A DNA stretch of 64,000 nt, taken from the NCBI RefSeq assembly GCF_027451485.1, contig NZ_DAIDJE010000062.1, forward strand, positions 1 to 64,000. The letters are read 5' to 3'. Below the pieces are notes generated by a model. The model ran no database searches. It saw only the letters and a list, made by a program, of their open reading frames with translations, and was not told where the DNA came from. Position 1 is the stretch's first letter; each line of letters opens with the position of its first letter. This stretch comes from Bradyrhizobium sp. (lineage in GTDB: Bacteria > Pseudomonadota > Alphaproteobacteria > Rhizobiales > Xanthobacteraceae). This document shows positions 10,060 through 19,484 of this stretch, one piece after another. The translations under genes were made by a program, and so were the position numbers.

Positions 10060-12135
10060 GTGCCCCTGCGCAGAGCAAGCGGGCTCAGCGCATCCTGTGC
10101 GTTCGCGCTGGTGTTGCTGATGACCGCTGCACGCGCGGCCGATCTGCCGATCAAGGCCCCGCCTCCCCCTGCCGGGTATGACTGGACCGGCTTTTACGTT
10201 GGCGGCCATATCGGTCTGGCCACCGGAAACTCCGGTTGGGCGCTGAGCCCAGCCGGCGGCGGCACACCGGGCGCCGGTTCCTTCGGACTCTATCAGTCGC
10301 CCAATGCCTTCCGGGAAAGCGGAAGCTGGTTCGAGGGTGTGCAGGCCGGATATAATTGGATGTTGCGAAACCGCCTGGTGGTGGGCGTCGAGGCCGACGG
10401 CTCTTTCCCGACCTACCCCGATCCCATCACGGGTCTGACCACCGGCGGGATTTCGAATTTTGCCTCATCGACATTCGGGACCGGTAGCTTCAGCGAAAAC
10501 GTGCTGGCCTCGGGCACCGTGCGCGGCCGCATCGGCTATGCGCCGGGCCAGTGGCTGTTCTATGCCACCGGCGGCATGGCGTGGAGCTACGACCAGGAGA
10601 CCCTGACGCAGGACGCAAGCGGCAATTCGGAAGACCGCTTCCTCTACCGCTTCGGCTGGGCGGCCGGCGTCGGTATCGAAACCGCGATCGCACCGAGCTG
10701 GACGGTTCGCGGCGAATATCTGTGGACGGATTTTCCATCCGTCAGCGAGAGCTTTCCGCTGTTCGGGCAGCGCGTCAGCTCCGGATTGTCCGAACATCAA
10801 CTCCGGCTCGCTCTGAACTACCATTTCGATGATCCGTCACGCCCGGCCGCTGCCGCGCCGTCGCGCTTCATGGAAAATGCCGACATCTTTGCCGTGCATG
10901 GCCAGACGACCTTTGTCGAACAGGCTCATCCCGCCTTCCGCTCGCCCTATGAGGGACCCAACAGCCTCTCGGGCGGCGCCGACGCCGAGGAAACCTTCGA
11001 CACGACGCTTTCCCTCGGCGTCAAGCTGTGGCAGGGCGCTGAATTCTGGGCCAATCCGGAAATCGACCAGGGCTTTGGTTTCAACAACTCGCACGGCGTG
11101 GCCGGTTTTCCCAGCGCCGAAGCCTACAAGCAGGGGCTGGCAACCCCTTATGCGCGGCTGCAACGCGCTTTCCTGCGGCAGACCGTCAATCTCGGCGGCG
11201 AGACCGAAAACATCGACGACGATTTCACCCAGTTCAAGGGGACGCGCTCGACCGACCGGCTGGTGCTGACAGTCGGCCGTTTCGGCGTCAACGACATCTT
11301 CGACACCAACCGCTACGCCAATAATGCAAAGGCCGATTTCCTGAACTGGTCGCTGGTCAATGCCGGCACCTTCGACTACGCCGGCGACGGCTGGGGCTAC
11401 AGCTACGGCGCGGCGGGAGAATGGTACACGGGACCATGGACATTGCGCGCGGGCGTGTTCGATCTTTCCGCCACTCCGGCGGGCGGCGTGAGCCCTCTGG
11501 GCGGTACGCTCGATCCGACCTTCCAGCAGTTCGAAATGGTCGGCGAAATGGAGCGCCGTTACGAATTGATGGGCCAGCCGGGCAAGATCAAGATCACCGG
11601 CTATCTGGAGCGCGGCAGCATGGGTGCTTATTCCGACGCCGTTGCGCTCGCGGCCATCACAGGACAGCCGGCCGACATCAACGCCGTGCGAACCTATACC
11701 AGCCGTCCCGGCGTCAGCTTCAACATGGAACAGCAGATTACCGACACGCTCGGCGTGTTTCTCCGCGCCGGCTGGGCCGATGGCCAGCACGAACCCTGGG
11801 ATTTCACCGATATCGATCGCACGGTCTCCGGGGGCGTCTCGATCGGCGGCAAGTCCTGGGGGCGTCCCGACGACACCATCGGCATTGCCGGCGTCGTCAA
11901 CGGCATCTCCAGTGCCCACGTCGCCTTCCTCAATGCCGGAGGCCTCGGCATTCTCGTCGGCGACGGACGATTGACGAACTACGCCACCGAGAACATCTTC
12001 GAAGCCTATTACAGCTACGCGCTGACGCCCTCGACCCGGCTCACCTTCGACTATCAGTTCATCGACAATCCCGCCTACAACGCCGACCGCGGCCCGGTGA
12101 ATGTCTTTGCAGGCCGCGCCCACTGGCAGTTTTAG
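10060..12135 (+). CDS. Two-domain outer-membrane protein: Omp25-type barrel fused to OprB-type porin
   Basis: About 691 aa from the GTG at 10060; an in-frame TTG at 10036 would add 8 residues. A signal peptide ends near ARA|ADLPIKAPPPP. Residues ~30-270 form an Omp25/Omp31-like 8-strand barrel (YDWTGFYVGGHIGLATG; ends LRLALNYHF). From about residue 285 on, the sequence looks like an OprB-family porin (DIFAVHGQTTFVEQAHPAF, MGQPGKIKITGYLERG, TRLTFDYQFIDNPAYNADRG, C-terminal Phe). The terminal Phe and the strand-like end suit BAM-dependent insertion. A Pro-rich junction (PSRPAAAAPSR) links the two parts. The fusion is in one uninterrupted frame, so it is not an assembly of two genes with a missed stop. 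Confidence 0.85.
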   Translation: MPLRRASGLSASCAFALVLLMTAARAADLPIKAPPPPAGYDWTGFYVGGHIGLATGNSGWALSPAGGGTPGAGSFGLYQSPNAFRESGSWFEGVQAGYNWMLRNRLVVGVEADGSFPTYPDPITGLTTGGISNFASSTFGTGSFSENVLASGTVRGRIGYAPGQWLFYATGGMAWSYDQETLTQDASGNSEDRFLYRFGWAAGVGIETAIAPSWTVRGEYLWTDFPSVSESFPLFGQRVSSGLSEHQLRLALNYHFDDPSRPAAAAPSRFMENADIFAVHGQTTFVEQAHPAFRSPYEGPNSLSGGADAEETFDTTLSLGVKLWQGAEFWANPEIDQGFGFNNSHGVAGFPSAEAYKQGLATPYARLQRAFLRQTVNLGGETENIDDDFTQFKGTRSTDRLVLTVGRFGVNDIFDTNRYANNAKADFLNWSLVNAGTFDYAGDGWGYSYGAAGEWYTGPWTLRAGVFDLSATPAGGVSPLGGTLDPTFQQFEMVGEMERRYELMGQPGKIKITGYLERGSMGAYSDAVALAAITGQPADINAVRTYTSRPGVSFNMEQQITDTLGVFLRAGWADGQHEPWDFTDIDRTVSGGVSIGGKSWGRPDDTIGIAGVVNGISSAHVAFLNAGGLGILVGDGRLTNYATENIFEAYYSYALTPSTRLTFDYQFIDNPAYNADRGPVNVFAGRAHWQF

Positions 12136-12183
12136 GTCGCGGTGATTTCATTGGCTGCCGGCTGTCTTGCCGGGGGACAGAAT

Positions 12184-12969
12184 ATGCTTAAGCGTGCCGC
12201 GGCCATCCTGGCTGTTCAACTCACGATCTTTCCTGCATCTCCGGGCTACGCGATGGAAAAACTGACTGTCATGATCTCCGGCGGCTTCTCGCTGGCCTAC
12301 CGCCAGGTACTGCCGGAGTTCGAGCGCGCGACCGGCGTCGCCGTGACCACGCTGTCGGGCGCATCGCAAGGGACCGGCCCGAAGACCATCAAGTCGCAGC
12401 TTGAACAGGGTGTGGATGTCGACGTGGTCATTCTTTCGAAGGAAGGCCTTGATGAACTGACAGCGGCGGGGCGGATCGTCAACGGCTCGGAGGCGGAGCT
12501 CGCCAGCGTGCCGCTGGGTGCAGCCGTGCGGCAGGGAAGCGCCAAGCCGGACATCGGCAGCGTCGAAGCTTTCAAGCGGGCCGTGCTTGGCGCGCGCCTG
12601 GTGGCGCTGCCGGCAAGCACCAGCGGCATTTTCCTGAAGAAGGAAGTTTTCCCGCGGCTTGGGATCGCCGGCAAGGTGTCATCAAAACTCTTCGCGCGCG
12701 GCATCGAGGCGACCGGCGCGCTCGCCGCTGGCGAAGCGGATCTGGCGCTCGGGCCGGTCAGCGAACAGGTCCATCAGCCCGGCATCGAGCTGGTCGGCGC
12801 ACTTCCCGATGACGTGCAGCTCATCCAGGTATTTACGGCGGCGATCGTCAAGACGGCGCACAATCCGGAGCAGGCGAAGAAGCTGATCGGGTTCCTGGTA
12901 TCCGACCAGGCCAAGACGGCCATCGAGAAGGCCGGCATGCAGCCGCTCGGCCATCGCGGCCAGCATTAA
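12184..12969 (+). CDS. Periplasmic substrate-binding protein, ModA/type-2 fold
   Basis: 261 aa from the ATG at 12184. MLKRAAAILAVQLTIFPASP is a signal peptide cleaved near GYA|ME. The body (KLTVMISGGFSLAYRQVLPE, VDVVILSKEGLDEL, AIVKTAHNPEQAKKLIGFLV) is that of molybdate-binding-like proteins. No modB/modC neighbours are present, so the molybdate role is unproven and an orphan binding protein is equally likely. Its stop overlaps the convergent DUF2189 gene by 4 nt. Confidence 0.82.
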   Translation: MLKRAAAILAVQLTIFPASPGYAMEKLTVMISGGFSLAYRQVLPEFERATGVAVTTLSGASQGTGPKTIKSQLEQGVDVDVVILSKEGLDELTAAGRIVNGSEAELASVPLGAAVRQGSAKPDIGSVEAFKRAVLGARLVALPASTSGIFLKKEVFPRLGIAGKVSSKLFARGIEATGALAAGEADLALGPVSEQVHQPGIELVGALPDDVQLIQVFTAAIVKTAHNPEQAKKLIGFLVSDQAKTAIEKAGMQPLGHRGQH

Positions 12970-13793
12970 ACTTTCCCTTGTTCGGCTGACTGCGTCGTCT
13001 GAGACTCAAACAGCGAACCTGCGTCGACCGGCGCCACGATGCGGCGGTAAAGATGCCAGGTCGCGTGACCGAGCACCGGCAGGGTCACGATCAGGCCGAG
13101 GAAATAGGGCAACGCGGAGATCATCAGCAGTACGACGACGACCGCGGCCCATCCGATCATCGGCAGCGGGCTCATCACCACCGAGCGCACGCTCGTAATC
13201 ATGGCGGTGATGAAATCGACCTCGCGCTCGAGCAGGAGCGGAAACGACACCACGGTCAGGGAAAACAGAACCAGCGACAGCGCCGCGCCGACGAGGTTGC
13301 CGACCACCAGGAAAACAAGGCCTTCGTTGGTGGTCAGCACGACGCGGATGAACTCCTGAAGGCTGGAAAACGAGGCGTTGAGTCCGATCAACAGCGCGAT
13401 CAGCAGGCGCACCTGGTACATCCAGATCAGGAAGATGAACAAGGTGACGAAGGCCATCCAGCCGATTTCGCTGCGCGACGTGATGGTCGACCAGATCGCC
13501 GGGAAAGAAATCGGCTCTCCGGTCTCGCGCCGACGACTGACTTCGTAAAGCCCGATCGCGACGAATGGCCCGATCAGGGCAAAGCCAGCGGCCAGTGGAT
13601 AGGCGAGGTACACCATCTTGAAGGCAGTGAGGGAGAGCAGGATGATGATGCCGCCGACGGCGTAGAGGCCGCCAAATGCGAGCCCATAGAGCGGCTTGGC
13701 CTGAAAGTCGCGCAGGCCCTGGCTCAGGGCTTCCGCAATATCCGCAGCCGTGATGCGGCACACGACAGGATCGAGCTTGCCGGAGATCGACAT
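12966..13793 (-). CDS. DUF2189 integral membrane protein
   Basis: 275 aa from MSISGKLDPVV. About six hydrophobic helices (e.g. LYGLAFGGLYAVGGIIILLS, AAVVVVLLMISALPYFLGL) and the C-terminal VLGHATWHLYRRIVAP stretch are typical of DUF2189. Members of this family have no assigned biochemical role that I can state. The gene is convergent with the ModA-like gene and stands alone. Confidence 0.85.
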   Translation of the reverse strand: MSISGKLDPVVCRITAADIAEALSQGLRDFQAKPLYGLAFGGLYAVGGIIILLSLTAFKMVYLAYPLAAGFALIGPFVAIGLYEVSRRRETGEPISFPAIWSTITSRSEIGWMAFVTLFIFLIWMYQVRLLIALLIGLNASFSSLQEFIRVVLTTNEGLVFLVVGNLVGAALSLVLFSLTVVSFPLLLEREVDFITAMITSVRSVVMSPLPMIGWAAVVVVLLMISALPYFLGLIVTLPVLGHATWHLYRRIVAPVDAGSLFESQTTQSAEQGKV

Positions 13794-13918
13794 GGTCCCC
13801 CAAATCCGTTTTGTCGTATTGAGGCAAGCCTGCGACCCCACGTGTTGATCTGGGTCAAACTAGTAGGATTTGGTCCTGATGTCGTCCCGCTGCAGCGCGG
13901 GGGCAACCGCAGCGTGGT

Positions 13919-15529
13919 TCAGCCCAGGGACCTCAATTCCCGCCGCAGCACCTTGCCGGTGGCAGTCATCGGCAAGCTGTCGGCAAACTGCACGAAGCGT
14001 GGATATTCGTGGGCGGCCAGTTTGACCTTCACAAAGTCCTGGATCTCGCGGGCCAACGCTTCGCCTGGAGCAAAGCCCGGCCGCAGCACGATCCAGGCCT
14101 TGATCGATTCCGTGCGGACCGGATCCGGAACGCCCACCACGGCCGACATCGCAACTGCCGGATGCTTCAGCAGGCAATCCTCGATCTCGGAAGGGCCGAC
14201 GCGGTAGCCGGCCGTGGTGATGACGTCGTCCTCGCGGCTCAAATACCAGAAATAGCCGTCCTCATCCTGCCATCCGAGATCGCCGGTCAACAGAAAGCCG
14301 CCGGCGTATTTCTTGCGCGTCGCTTCCGGGTTCTTCCAGTACTCGATCATGGTAACGGGGTTGAGCTGGCGGACGGCGATGATGCCGCGGGTCCCGCGCG
14401 GCATTTCGTTGCCCTTGTCGTCGACGATGCGCACGTCGAACCCCGGCGTCGCCTTGCCCATCGAACCGGGTCGGATCGGAAACAGCCTGGCATTGTTGCC
14501 GACCGACAGATTGCACTCCGTCTGGCCATAGCCCTCGTGCACTTCGATACCGAAGGTGGAACGCACCCAGTCCAATAGCTCCGCGCCAAGCGCCTCGCCG
14601 CCGGAAAAGATGCTGCGCAGCTTGACCCCCGCATGTCTGACCTCGGCCTGGCGCATCAGCTTCAGCGCGGTCGGCGGCAGGAACACGTTGCGAATGGCGT
14701 GATCGGCCATCAGTTGCATCGCAGCCTGCGGCTCGAACTTCCTCGCGCGATGCCCGACCACCGGCACGCCGTGATAAAGGGCCGGGAACAGCACGTCGAA
14801 CAAGGCTCCGATCCAGGCCCAGTCCGCCGGCGTCCACATCACATCGCCCGCCTTGGGAAAGAAGTCGTGGATCATCTCGACATTGGGGAGATGGCCGAGC
14901 AGCACCCGATGGGCATGCAGCGCGCCCTTCGGATTCCCCGTGGTGCCCGAAGTATAGATGATCATCGCGGGGTCGTCGGCCGCGGTATCGACGGTGGTGA
15001 AGTCCGGCGAAGCAGCTTCCAGCGCCGGCCAGAATGCCTTTGTGCCCGCGGGCGCCTCGTCGCCGACCAGATAGACGTTTTGCAGATCAGGAAGCCGGTT
15101 ACGGATTTTTTGCAGCTTCTCCCAGCCGGAAGCATCGGTGACGATGGTCCTGGCGCCCGAATTGGCCAGACGAAATTGCAGCGCGTCCTCGCCGAACAGC
15201 GCGAACAGCGGGACCGAGATCATGCCGGCACGAAACGCCGACAAATGCGCCAGCGGCAATTCGATCGACTGTGAAAGAAAGAGTGCGACGCGGTCGCCGC
15301 GCAGCAGCCCGTCGGCGTTCAGCACATTGGCGAAGCGGCGCGACATCTCGGAGAGCTCATCGAAAGAGATGCGGCGCGAGGAGCCGTCTTCGTCGACATA
15401 GATCAGCGCGAGACGGCCTGAGCCGTCGGCATGGCGGTCGCAGCAGGCGCTCGCCATGTTGAAGCGCGGCGGGATCTCCCAGCGAAACTCACGGCAGAGT
15501 TGGTCGTAATCGTCGGTTTCGGTGAGCAT
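13919..15529 (-). CDS. AMP-dependent acyl-CoA synthetase
   Basis: 536 aa, adenylate-forming enzyme activating a carboxylate with ATP and then CoA. Visible core motifs: P-loop IIYTSGTTGNPKGALHAH, GYGQTECN, LTGDLGWQDEDGYFWYLSRE with the invariant hinge Asp, and the C-terminal PMTATGKVLRREL with the catalytic Lys. Overall it is most like medium-chain acyl-CoA synthetases (acsM group). I prefer the ATG at 15529 over 15541 because GGAG lies 8 nt upstream of it, while the first ATG abuts a GGAGG. Substrate unknown. Confidence 0.9.
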   Translation of the reverse strand: MLTETDDYDQLCREFRWEIPPRFNMASACCDRHADGSGRLALIYVDEDGSSRRISFDELSEMSRRFANVLNADGLLRGDRVALFLSQSIELPLAHLSAFRAGMISVPLFALFGEDALQFRLANSGARTIVTDASGWEKLQKIRNRLPDLQNVYLVGDEAPAGTKAFWPALEAASPDFTTVDTAADDPAMIIYTSGTTGNPKGALHAHRVLLGHLPNVEMIHDFFPKAGDVMWTPADWAWIGALFDVLFPALYHGVPVVGHRARKFEPQAAMQLMADHAIRNVFLPPTALKLMRQAEVRHAGVKLRSIFSGGEALGAELLDWVRSTFGIEVHEGYGQTECNLSVGNNARLFPIRPGSMGKATPGFDVRIVDDKGNEMPRGTRGIIAVRQLNPVTMIEYWKNPEATRKKYAGGFLLTGDLGWQDEDGYFWYLSREDDVITTAGYRVGPSEIEDCLLKHPAVAMSAVVGVPDPVRTESIKAWIVLRPGFAPGEALAREIQDFVKVKLAAHEYPRFVQFADSLPMTATGKVLRRELRSLG

Positions 15530-15545
15530 GGCCGGCTCCATCCTC

Positions 15546-15650
15546 CGTCATGACCGGGTTCTGGCCCGGCCATCCACATCTTGCTTGTGACTGTAGTTTT
15601 AAAGACGTGGATGCCCGGAACAAGCCCAGGCACGACGAAGAAGGTAATTT
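15546..15650. repeat. Intergenic palindromic repeat (GTCATGCCCGG/ACGTGGATGCCCG family)
   Basis: Contains GTCATGACCGGGTTCTGGCC and GACGTGGATGCCCGGAACAA, which match the pattern of the copy at 63166-63290. It fills the gap between two minus-strand genes. Confidence 0.65.
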
Positions 15651-15654
15651 TGGT

Positions 15655-17175
15655 TCAGCCCGCCTTTTCCATCGCGATCTCCGCTTCGAGATTGGCGACA
15701 TCCCGGTAAATCGAAGCGACCGCGAGCACCCGCCCGCCGCGCTTGTAGCGAACCAGGCAATCCTTCGCCCCGATATCGCCATCGATGACGATTTCGTCCC
15801 ACTTTTCGGCGTGGCCGACATAATTGATCGGCACATCATAATGCTGGCTCCAGAAGAACGGCACGTCGTCGAACACTTCGTGCTGCCCCAGCATATTGCG
15901 CGCCGCGGCCTGACCCTGCCGCTCCGCGACCACCCAATGTTCGACCCGGATGGCCTCACCGGAATGCTTGTCCGGCCAGCGGGCGATGTCGCCCGCGGCA
16001 TAGATGCCGGGAACGCTGGTTTCGAGATAGGCATCGACCTTGACGCCGCGGTCGATCGCAAGACCGCACCTTTCGGCGAGTCCAAGACGCGGCTTCACGC
16101 CGACTCCGATGACGACGAGATCGGCCTCGATCACGCCGCCACTCTTCAAGCGGGCGCGCTTGCCGTCGATCGAAGCGACGGTGTCGCCCAGGTGAAAGAT
16201 CACGCCGTGTTCCTCGTGCAGCGCGCGGACGAAGTCGCCCATTTCTGCGCCCAGGACGCGCTCCATCGGCCGCTGCTCGAGGCCGACGACATGCACCTCG
16301 ATTTCCCTGGCGCGCAATGAAGCCGCCACTTCAAGTCCGATGAAGCTCGCGCCGACAACCACCGCGCGGCGCGCGCCCTGGGCCGACGCAATAATGGCGC
16401 GGCAATCATTCAGCGAGCGCAGCAGGTGTACATGCGGTTGATCTGAACCCGGGATCGGCAGCCGCACCGGTTCCGCGCCCGTCGCCAGCAGCAGGCGGTC
16501 GTATGGAATGCCTTCACCGCCGGCGAGCAGCACCTGTTTTGCCTTGATGTCGATCGAGGCGACCTCGACCCCCAGGCGCAAATCGATATTCGTCTCTCGG
16601 TAGAAATCGTCCGGACGAAGCGGCAGCCAATCCTCGGGCGCGCTGCCGGCGAGATAGTCCTTTGACAGATTCGGACGATCGACCGGCGCCGCGGTCTCCC
16701 CGCTCAGCATCACGATGCTGCCGCGGTAGTCCTGCCGGCGCAGCATCTCGGCGGCGGCAAAGCCCGCCGCGCCGCCGCCGACGATCACGATCCGCGACGG
16801 CGCATCGACGACGCCCTTGACGCGCGGCTTCGGCTGTTCGCGTTTTTGCTTCACGACAATCCGCTCGCCGTCCCGTTCGACTTGCCACACTGCGAGCGCA
16901 TTGAGCGCCGGCGCACGGGTCGCCTCCCCGGTGCGCAAGTCGAAGCAGGCGTGATGCCAGGGACAGCGAACATACTCGCCGTCGACGACGCCTTCGGCGA
17001 GCGGCCCGTGATAATGGCTGCAATGTGCGTCGATGGCGAATATCTCCGCGCCCGAACGCACCAGCAGTACCTCCTCTTCGCCGACATGCCCGAGCAGCAT
17101 GGCGCCGGAAAAATCGGAAGGCAGGACGCCGAGGGACAGATCGGGGCCTGCCGGCGAAGCTTGCTGATCTGCCAT
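15655..17175 (-). CDS. FAD-dependent oxidoreductase with N-terminal Rieske [2Fe-2S] domain
   Basis: 506 aa from the ATG at 17175, which has an ideal GGAGGA. The N-terminal ~105 residues hold the Rieske cluster: HCSHYHGPL (Cys-X-His) and CPWHHACF (Cys-X2-His). Then follow a pyridine-nucleotide-disulfide oxidoreductase core with two dinucleotide-binding motifs (IVGGGAAGFAAAEML and VVVGASFIGLEVAASL) and YAAGDIARW. This is the domain order of AIF-like (AIFL) reductases and ferredoxin reductases of oxygenase systems. Cytoplasmic; electron donor NAD(P)H and partner unknown. It lies upstream of the acyl-CoA synthetase in the same direction. Confidence 0.93.
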   Translation of the reverse strand: MADQQASPAGPDLSLGVLPSDFSGAMLLGHVGEEEVLLVRSGAEIFAIDAHCSHYHGPLAEGVVDGEYVRCPWHHACFDLRTGEATRAPALNALAVWQVERDGERIVVKQKREQPKPRVKGVVDAPSRIVIVGGGAAGFAAAEMLRRQDYRGSIVMLSGETAAPVDRPNLSKDYLAGSAPEDWLPLRPDDFYRETNIDLRLGVEVASIDIKAKQVLLAGGEGIPYDRLLLATGAEPVRLPIPGSDQPHVHLLRSLNDCRAIIASAQGARRAVVVGASFIGLEVAASLRAREIEVHVVGLEQRPMERVLGAEMGDFVRALHEEHGVIFHLGDTVASIDGKRARLKSGGVIEADLVVIGVGVKPRLGLAERCGLAIDRGVKVDAYLETSVPGIYAAGDIARWPDKHSGEAIRVEHWVVAERQGQAAARNMLGQHEVFDDVPFFWSQHYDVPINYVGHAEKWDEIVIDGDIGAKDCLVRYKRGGRVLAVASIYRDVANLEAEIAMEKAG

Positions 17176-17322
17176 TTCGTCCTCCGCGGCGTTGGGTCGT
17201 GGGATAACGACCTTAAGCCCATTGGACGTTCCAGGGACCGAAAGGTTCCGCAATTGGAAACCCCGGCGGGAGCGGAGCCCCCGCCGCGGGCGGCAGGACG
17301 CGACGAAACAAGCGGTGGGAGT

Positions 17323-17778
17323 TCAGGAAGTCAGCGCGGCCTTCACCAAAGCGCTGGCCTTGCCGAAATCCATCTGACCGGCATATTTCGCTTTCAAGGC
17401 GCCCACCACCTTGCCCATGTCCTTCATGCCGGCTGCCCCGGTCTCCTGAATGGCGGCCGCGATCGCAGCTTTCACGTCATCATCGGACATCTGCTTTGGC
17501 AGGTAGGCCGAAATCACCGCGATCTCCTCGCGCTCCTGGGCGGCGAGCTCGGCGCGGCCGCCTTTTTCATAGAGTTCGACCGATTCCTGGCGCTGCTTGA
17601 TCATCTTCTGCAACACGCTGAGAAGGTCGGCATCGGACAAAGGCGGCTTGCCCTCGCCGCGCGCGGCAATATCGGCGTTCTTGATGGTCGAATTGACCAT
17701 CCGCAGCGTGGAGAGCTTGCGCTCGTCCTTGGCCTTCATCGCCTCCTTGACCGCGTTGTTGATGTCGTCGCGCAGCAT
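17323..17778 (-). CDS. GatB/YqeY domain protein
   Basis: 151 aa starting MLRDDINNAVKEAMKAKDER; GAGG lies 9-10 nt upstream, which argues against the longer frame. It corresponds to the C-terminal tRNA-binding helical domain of GatB and is found as a free-standing protein in many bacteria, with a proposed but not firmly established role in aminoacyl-tRNA amidation. The EGKPPLSDADLLSVLQKMIK and GAAGMKDMGKVVGALKAKY blocks are conserved. It is divergent from carA across a gap filled with two palindromes. Confidence 0.93.
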   Translation of the reverse strand: MLRDDINNAVKEAMKAKDERKLSTLRMVNSTIKNADIAARGEGKPPLSDADLLSVLQKMIKQRQESVELYEKGGRAELAAQEREEIAVISAYLPKQMSDDDVKAAIAAAIQETGAAGMKDMGKVVGALKAKYAGQMDFGKASALVKAALTS

Positions 17779-17822
17779 GGGAATCATCCTCGTTTCGGCT
17801 CTGTTCGATGATCTAGTGTCCA

Positions 17823-17875
17823 CTTTCCGAAGTTCGTGCTCCAACGCAGCAACCGCTTTCACGAACTTCGGAAAG
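17823..17875. repeat. Perfect 16-bp inverted repeat (CTTTCCGAAGTTCGTG)
   Basis: Arms at 17823-17838 and 17860-17875 are exact complements around 21 nt. No T-run follows. It lies between the divergent yqeY-like gene and carA, just upstream of a second, longer palindrome. Confidence 0.8.
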
Positions 17876-17896
17876 GCGGAGGCGAACTTATTGTTT

Positions 17897-17975
17897 CTAG
17901 TACCGCTTTATCGATCTGGAGTCCCTGATCGAATTCGCCGCTTGTGGTGCAGGGACTTCAGATCGGCGGTACTAG
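17897..17975. repeat. Long bipartite palindrome upstream of carA
   Basis: The outer arms CTAGTACCGC/GCGGTACTAG (17897-17906, 17966-17975) and inner arms 17912-17927/17950-17965 (one mismatch in 16) fold into a ~79-nt hairpin with a 5-nt bulge. It lies 134 bp before carA. It is either a dispersed palindromic element or a carA leader structure. Confidence 0.75.
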
Positions 17976-18109
17976 GCCGTTCGACAGACCGAGACAACCG
18001 GCGTTCTGGCAGGAAGCATCCACCCCACCCCGAAACATGCGGAAAACGCATGTGAATCGGGCCTTTCCGGCTTTGACGCGGCGACGGCGCGCGACTATGT
18101 AGAGCCCTC

Positions 18110-19300
18110 ATGACCACATCAGAAAACGCTGCCGCCTGGCCGGACCACAAGCCGACCGCAGTCCTCGTGCTGGCCGATGGAACGGTACTGGAAGGGTTTG
18201 GGCTTGGCGCCGAGGGACAGGCCGTCGGCGAAGTCTGTTTCAACACCGCCATGACCGGTTATGAGGAGATCCTCACCGATCCCTCCTATGCCGGGCAACT
18301 GATTACCTTCACATTCCCGCATATCGGCAATGTTGGCGCCAACGACGAGGATATCGAGACGGTGAACATGGCGGCAACGCCGGGCGCGCGCGGGGTGATC
18401 CTGCGCACCGCCATCACCGATCCCTCGAACTACCGCGCCACCCGCCACCTCGACCAGTGGCTGAAGGCGCGCGGCATCATCGGCCTCTCCGGCATCGATA
18501 CCCGCGCGCTGACCTCGCTAATCCGCAGCAAGGGCATGCCCAATGCCGTAATCGCCCACGCCAGAAGCGGCGAGTTCGACCTCCATGGGCTCAAGGAGGA
18601 GGCGCGGGAGTGGCCGGGCCTGGAGGGTATGGACCTGGTGCCGATGGTCACGTCCGCCCAGCGTTACACCTGGGACGAGACGCCGTGGGCGTGGGACAAG
18701 GGATTTGGCCGGCAGCAGGCGCCCGAGTTCAGCGTGGTCGCGGTCGATTACGGCATCAAGCGCAACATCCTGCGGCTGCTTGCCGGCGTCGGCTGCAAAG
18801 TGACGGTGGTGCCGGCGACCACTTCGGCCGAAGACATCCTGGCGATGAAGCCGAACGGCGTGTTCCTGTCGAACGGTCCGGGCGATCCGGCCGAGACCGG
18901 CAAATATGCCGTGCCGGTAATCCGGAAGGTGATCGATTCCGGCACGCCGACCTTCGGCATCTGTCTTGGCCACCAGATGCTGGGCCTCGCCGTCGGCGCC
19001 AGAACCAAGAAGATGCATCAGGGCCATCACGGCGCCAACCATCCGGTCAGGGACGAGACCACCGGAAAGGTCGAGATCACCTCGATGAACCATGGTTTCG
19101 CGGTCGATCAGGCGACGCTGCCGCAAGGCGCGACCCAGACACACATCTCGCTGTTTGATGGTTCCAATTGCGGCATCGCGCTCGAGGGCAAGCCGGTGTT
19201 TTCCGTGCAGTATCACCCCGAAGCTTCGCCCGGACCGCGGGACTCGCATTACCTGTTCGATCGCTTCGCCGACCTGATGCGGTCGAACAAGCGGGCGTAA
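18110..19300 (+). CDS. carA: Carbamoyl-phosphate synthase small (glutaminase) subunit CarA
   Basis: 396 aa. It supplies ammonia from glutamine to CarB for carbamoyl phosphate, the precursor of arginine and pyrimidines. The class I glutamine amidotransferase domain has the nucleophile Cys285 in FGICLGHQMLG and the His-Glu pair in YHPEASPGP. The N-terminal domain opens LVLADGTVLEGFGLGAEG. carB is not adjacent: it lies 3.3 kb downstream behind five other genes, as in several Rhizobiales, so the two are probably transcribed separately. Confidence 0.98.
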   Translation: MTTSENAAAWPDHKPTAVLVLADGTVLEGFGLGAEGQAVGEVCFNTAMTGYEEILTDPSYAGQLITFTFPHIGNVGANDEDIETVNMAATPGARGVILRTAITDPSNYRATRHLDQWLKARGIIGLSGIDTRALTSLIRSKGMPNAVIAHARSGEFDLHGLKEEAREWPGLEGMDLVPMVTSAQRYTWDETPWAWDKGFGRQQAPEFSVVAVDYGIKRNILRLLAGVGCKVTVVPATTSAEDILAMKPNGVFLSNGPGDPAETGKYAVPVIRKVIDSGTPTFGICLGHQMLGLAVGARTKKMHQGHHGANHPVRDETTGKVEITSMNHGFAVDQATLPQGATQTHISLFDGSNCGIALEGKPVFSVQYHPEASPGPRDSHYLFDRFADLMRSNKRA

Positions 19301-19311
19301 AGGGCTGGTTG

Positions 19312-19440
19312 GACCGTCATTGCCGGGCATAGCCGCTCGAAGAATGGCGTCGCTTCCGCTCGCCCGTGCCCGGCAATCCATCGCCTCGAAAACCCACAGA
19401 TGCCCGGATCAAGTGCGGCATGACCGCTGGCGGAATGGCG
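19312..19440. repeat. Intergenic repeat, GTCATTGCCGGGCA...GATGCCCGGATCAAG
   Basis: The segment between carA and the thioesterase contains GTCATTGCCGGGCATAGCCG, CGTGCCCGGCAATCC and GATGCCCGGATCAAGTGCGG, complementary modules resembling the copies at 15546 and 63166. An AT-rich tract (TATTATTATCATCATTG) follows and could hold the next gene's promoter. Confidence 0.6.
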
Positions 19441-19484
19441 CGTCTCTTTATATTATTATCATCATTGTAACAGCCGGAGCTTTC

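Noticed and set aside
12184..12969. Naming the ModA-like protein as a molybdate transporter component
   Set aside because: No modB/modC genes adjoin it and substrate residues cannot be judged by eye, so no gene symbol was given.
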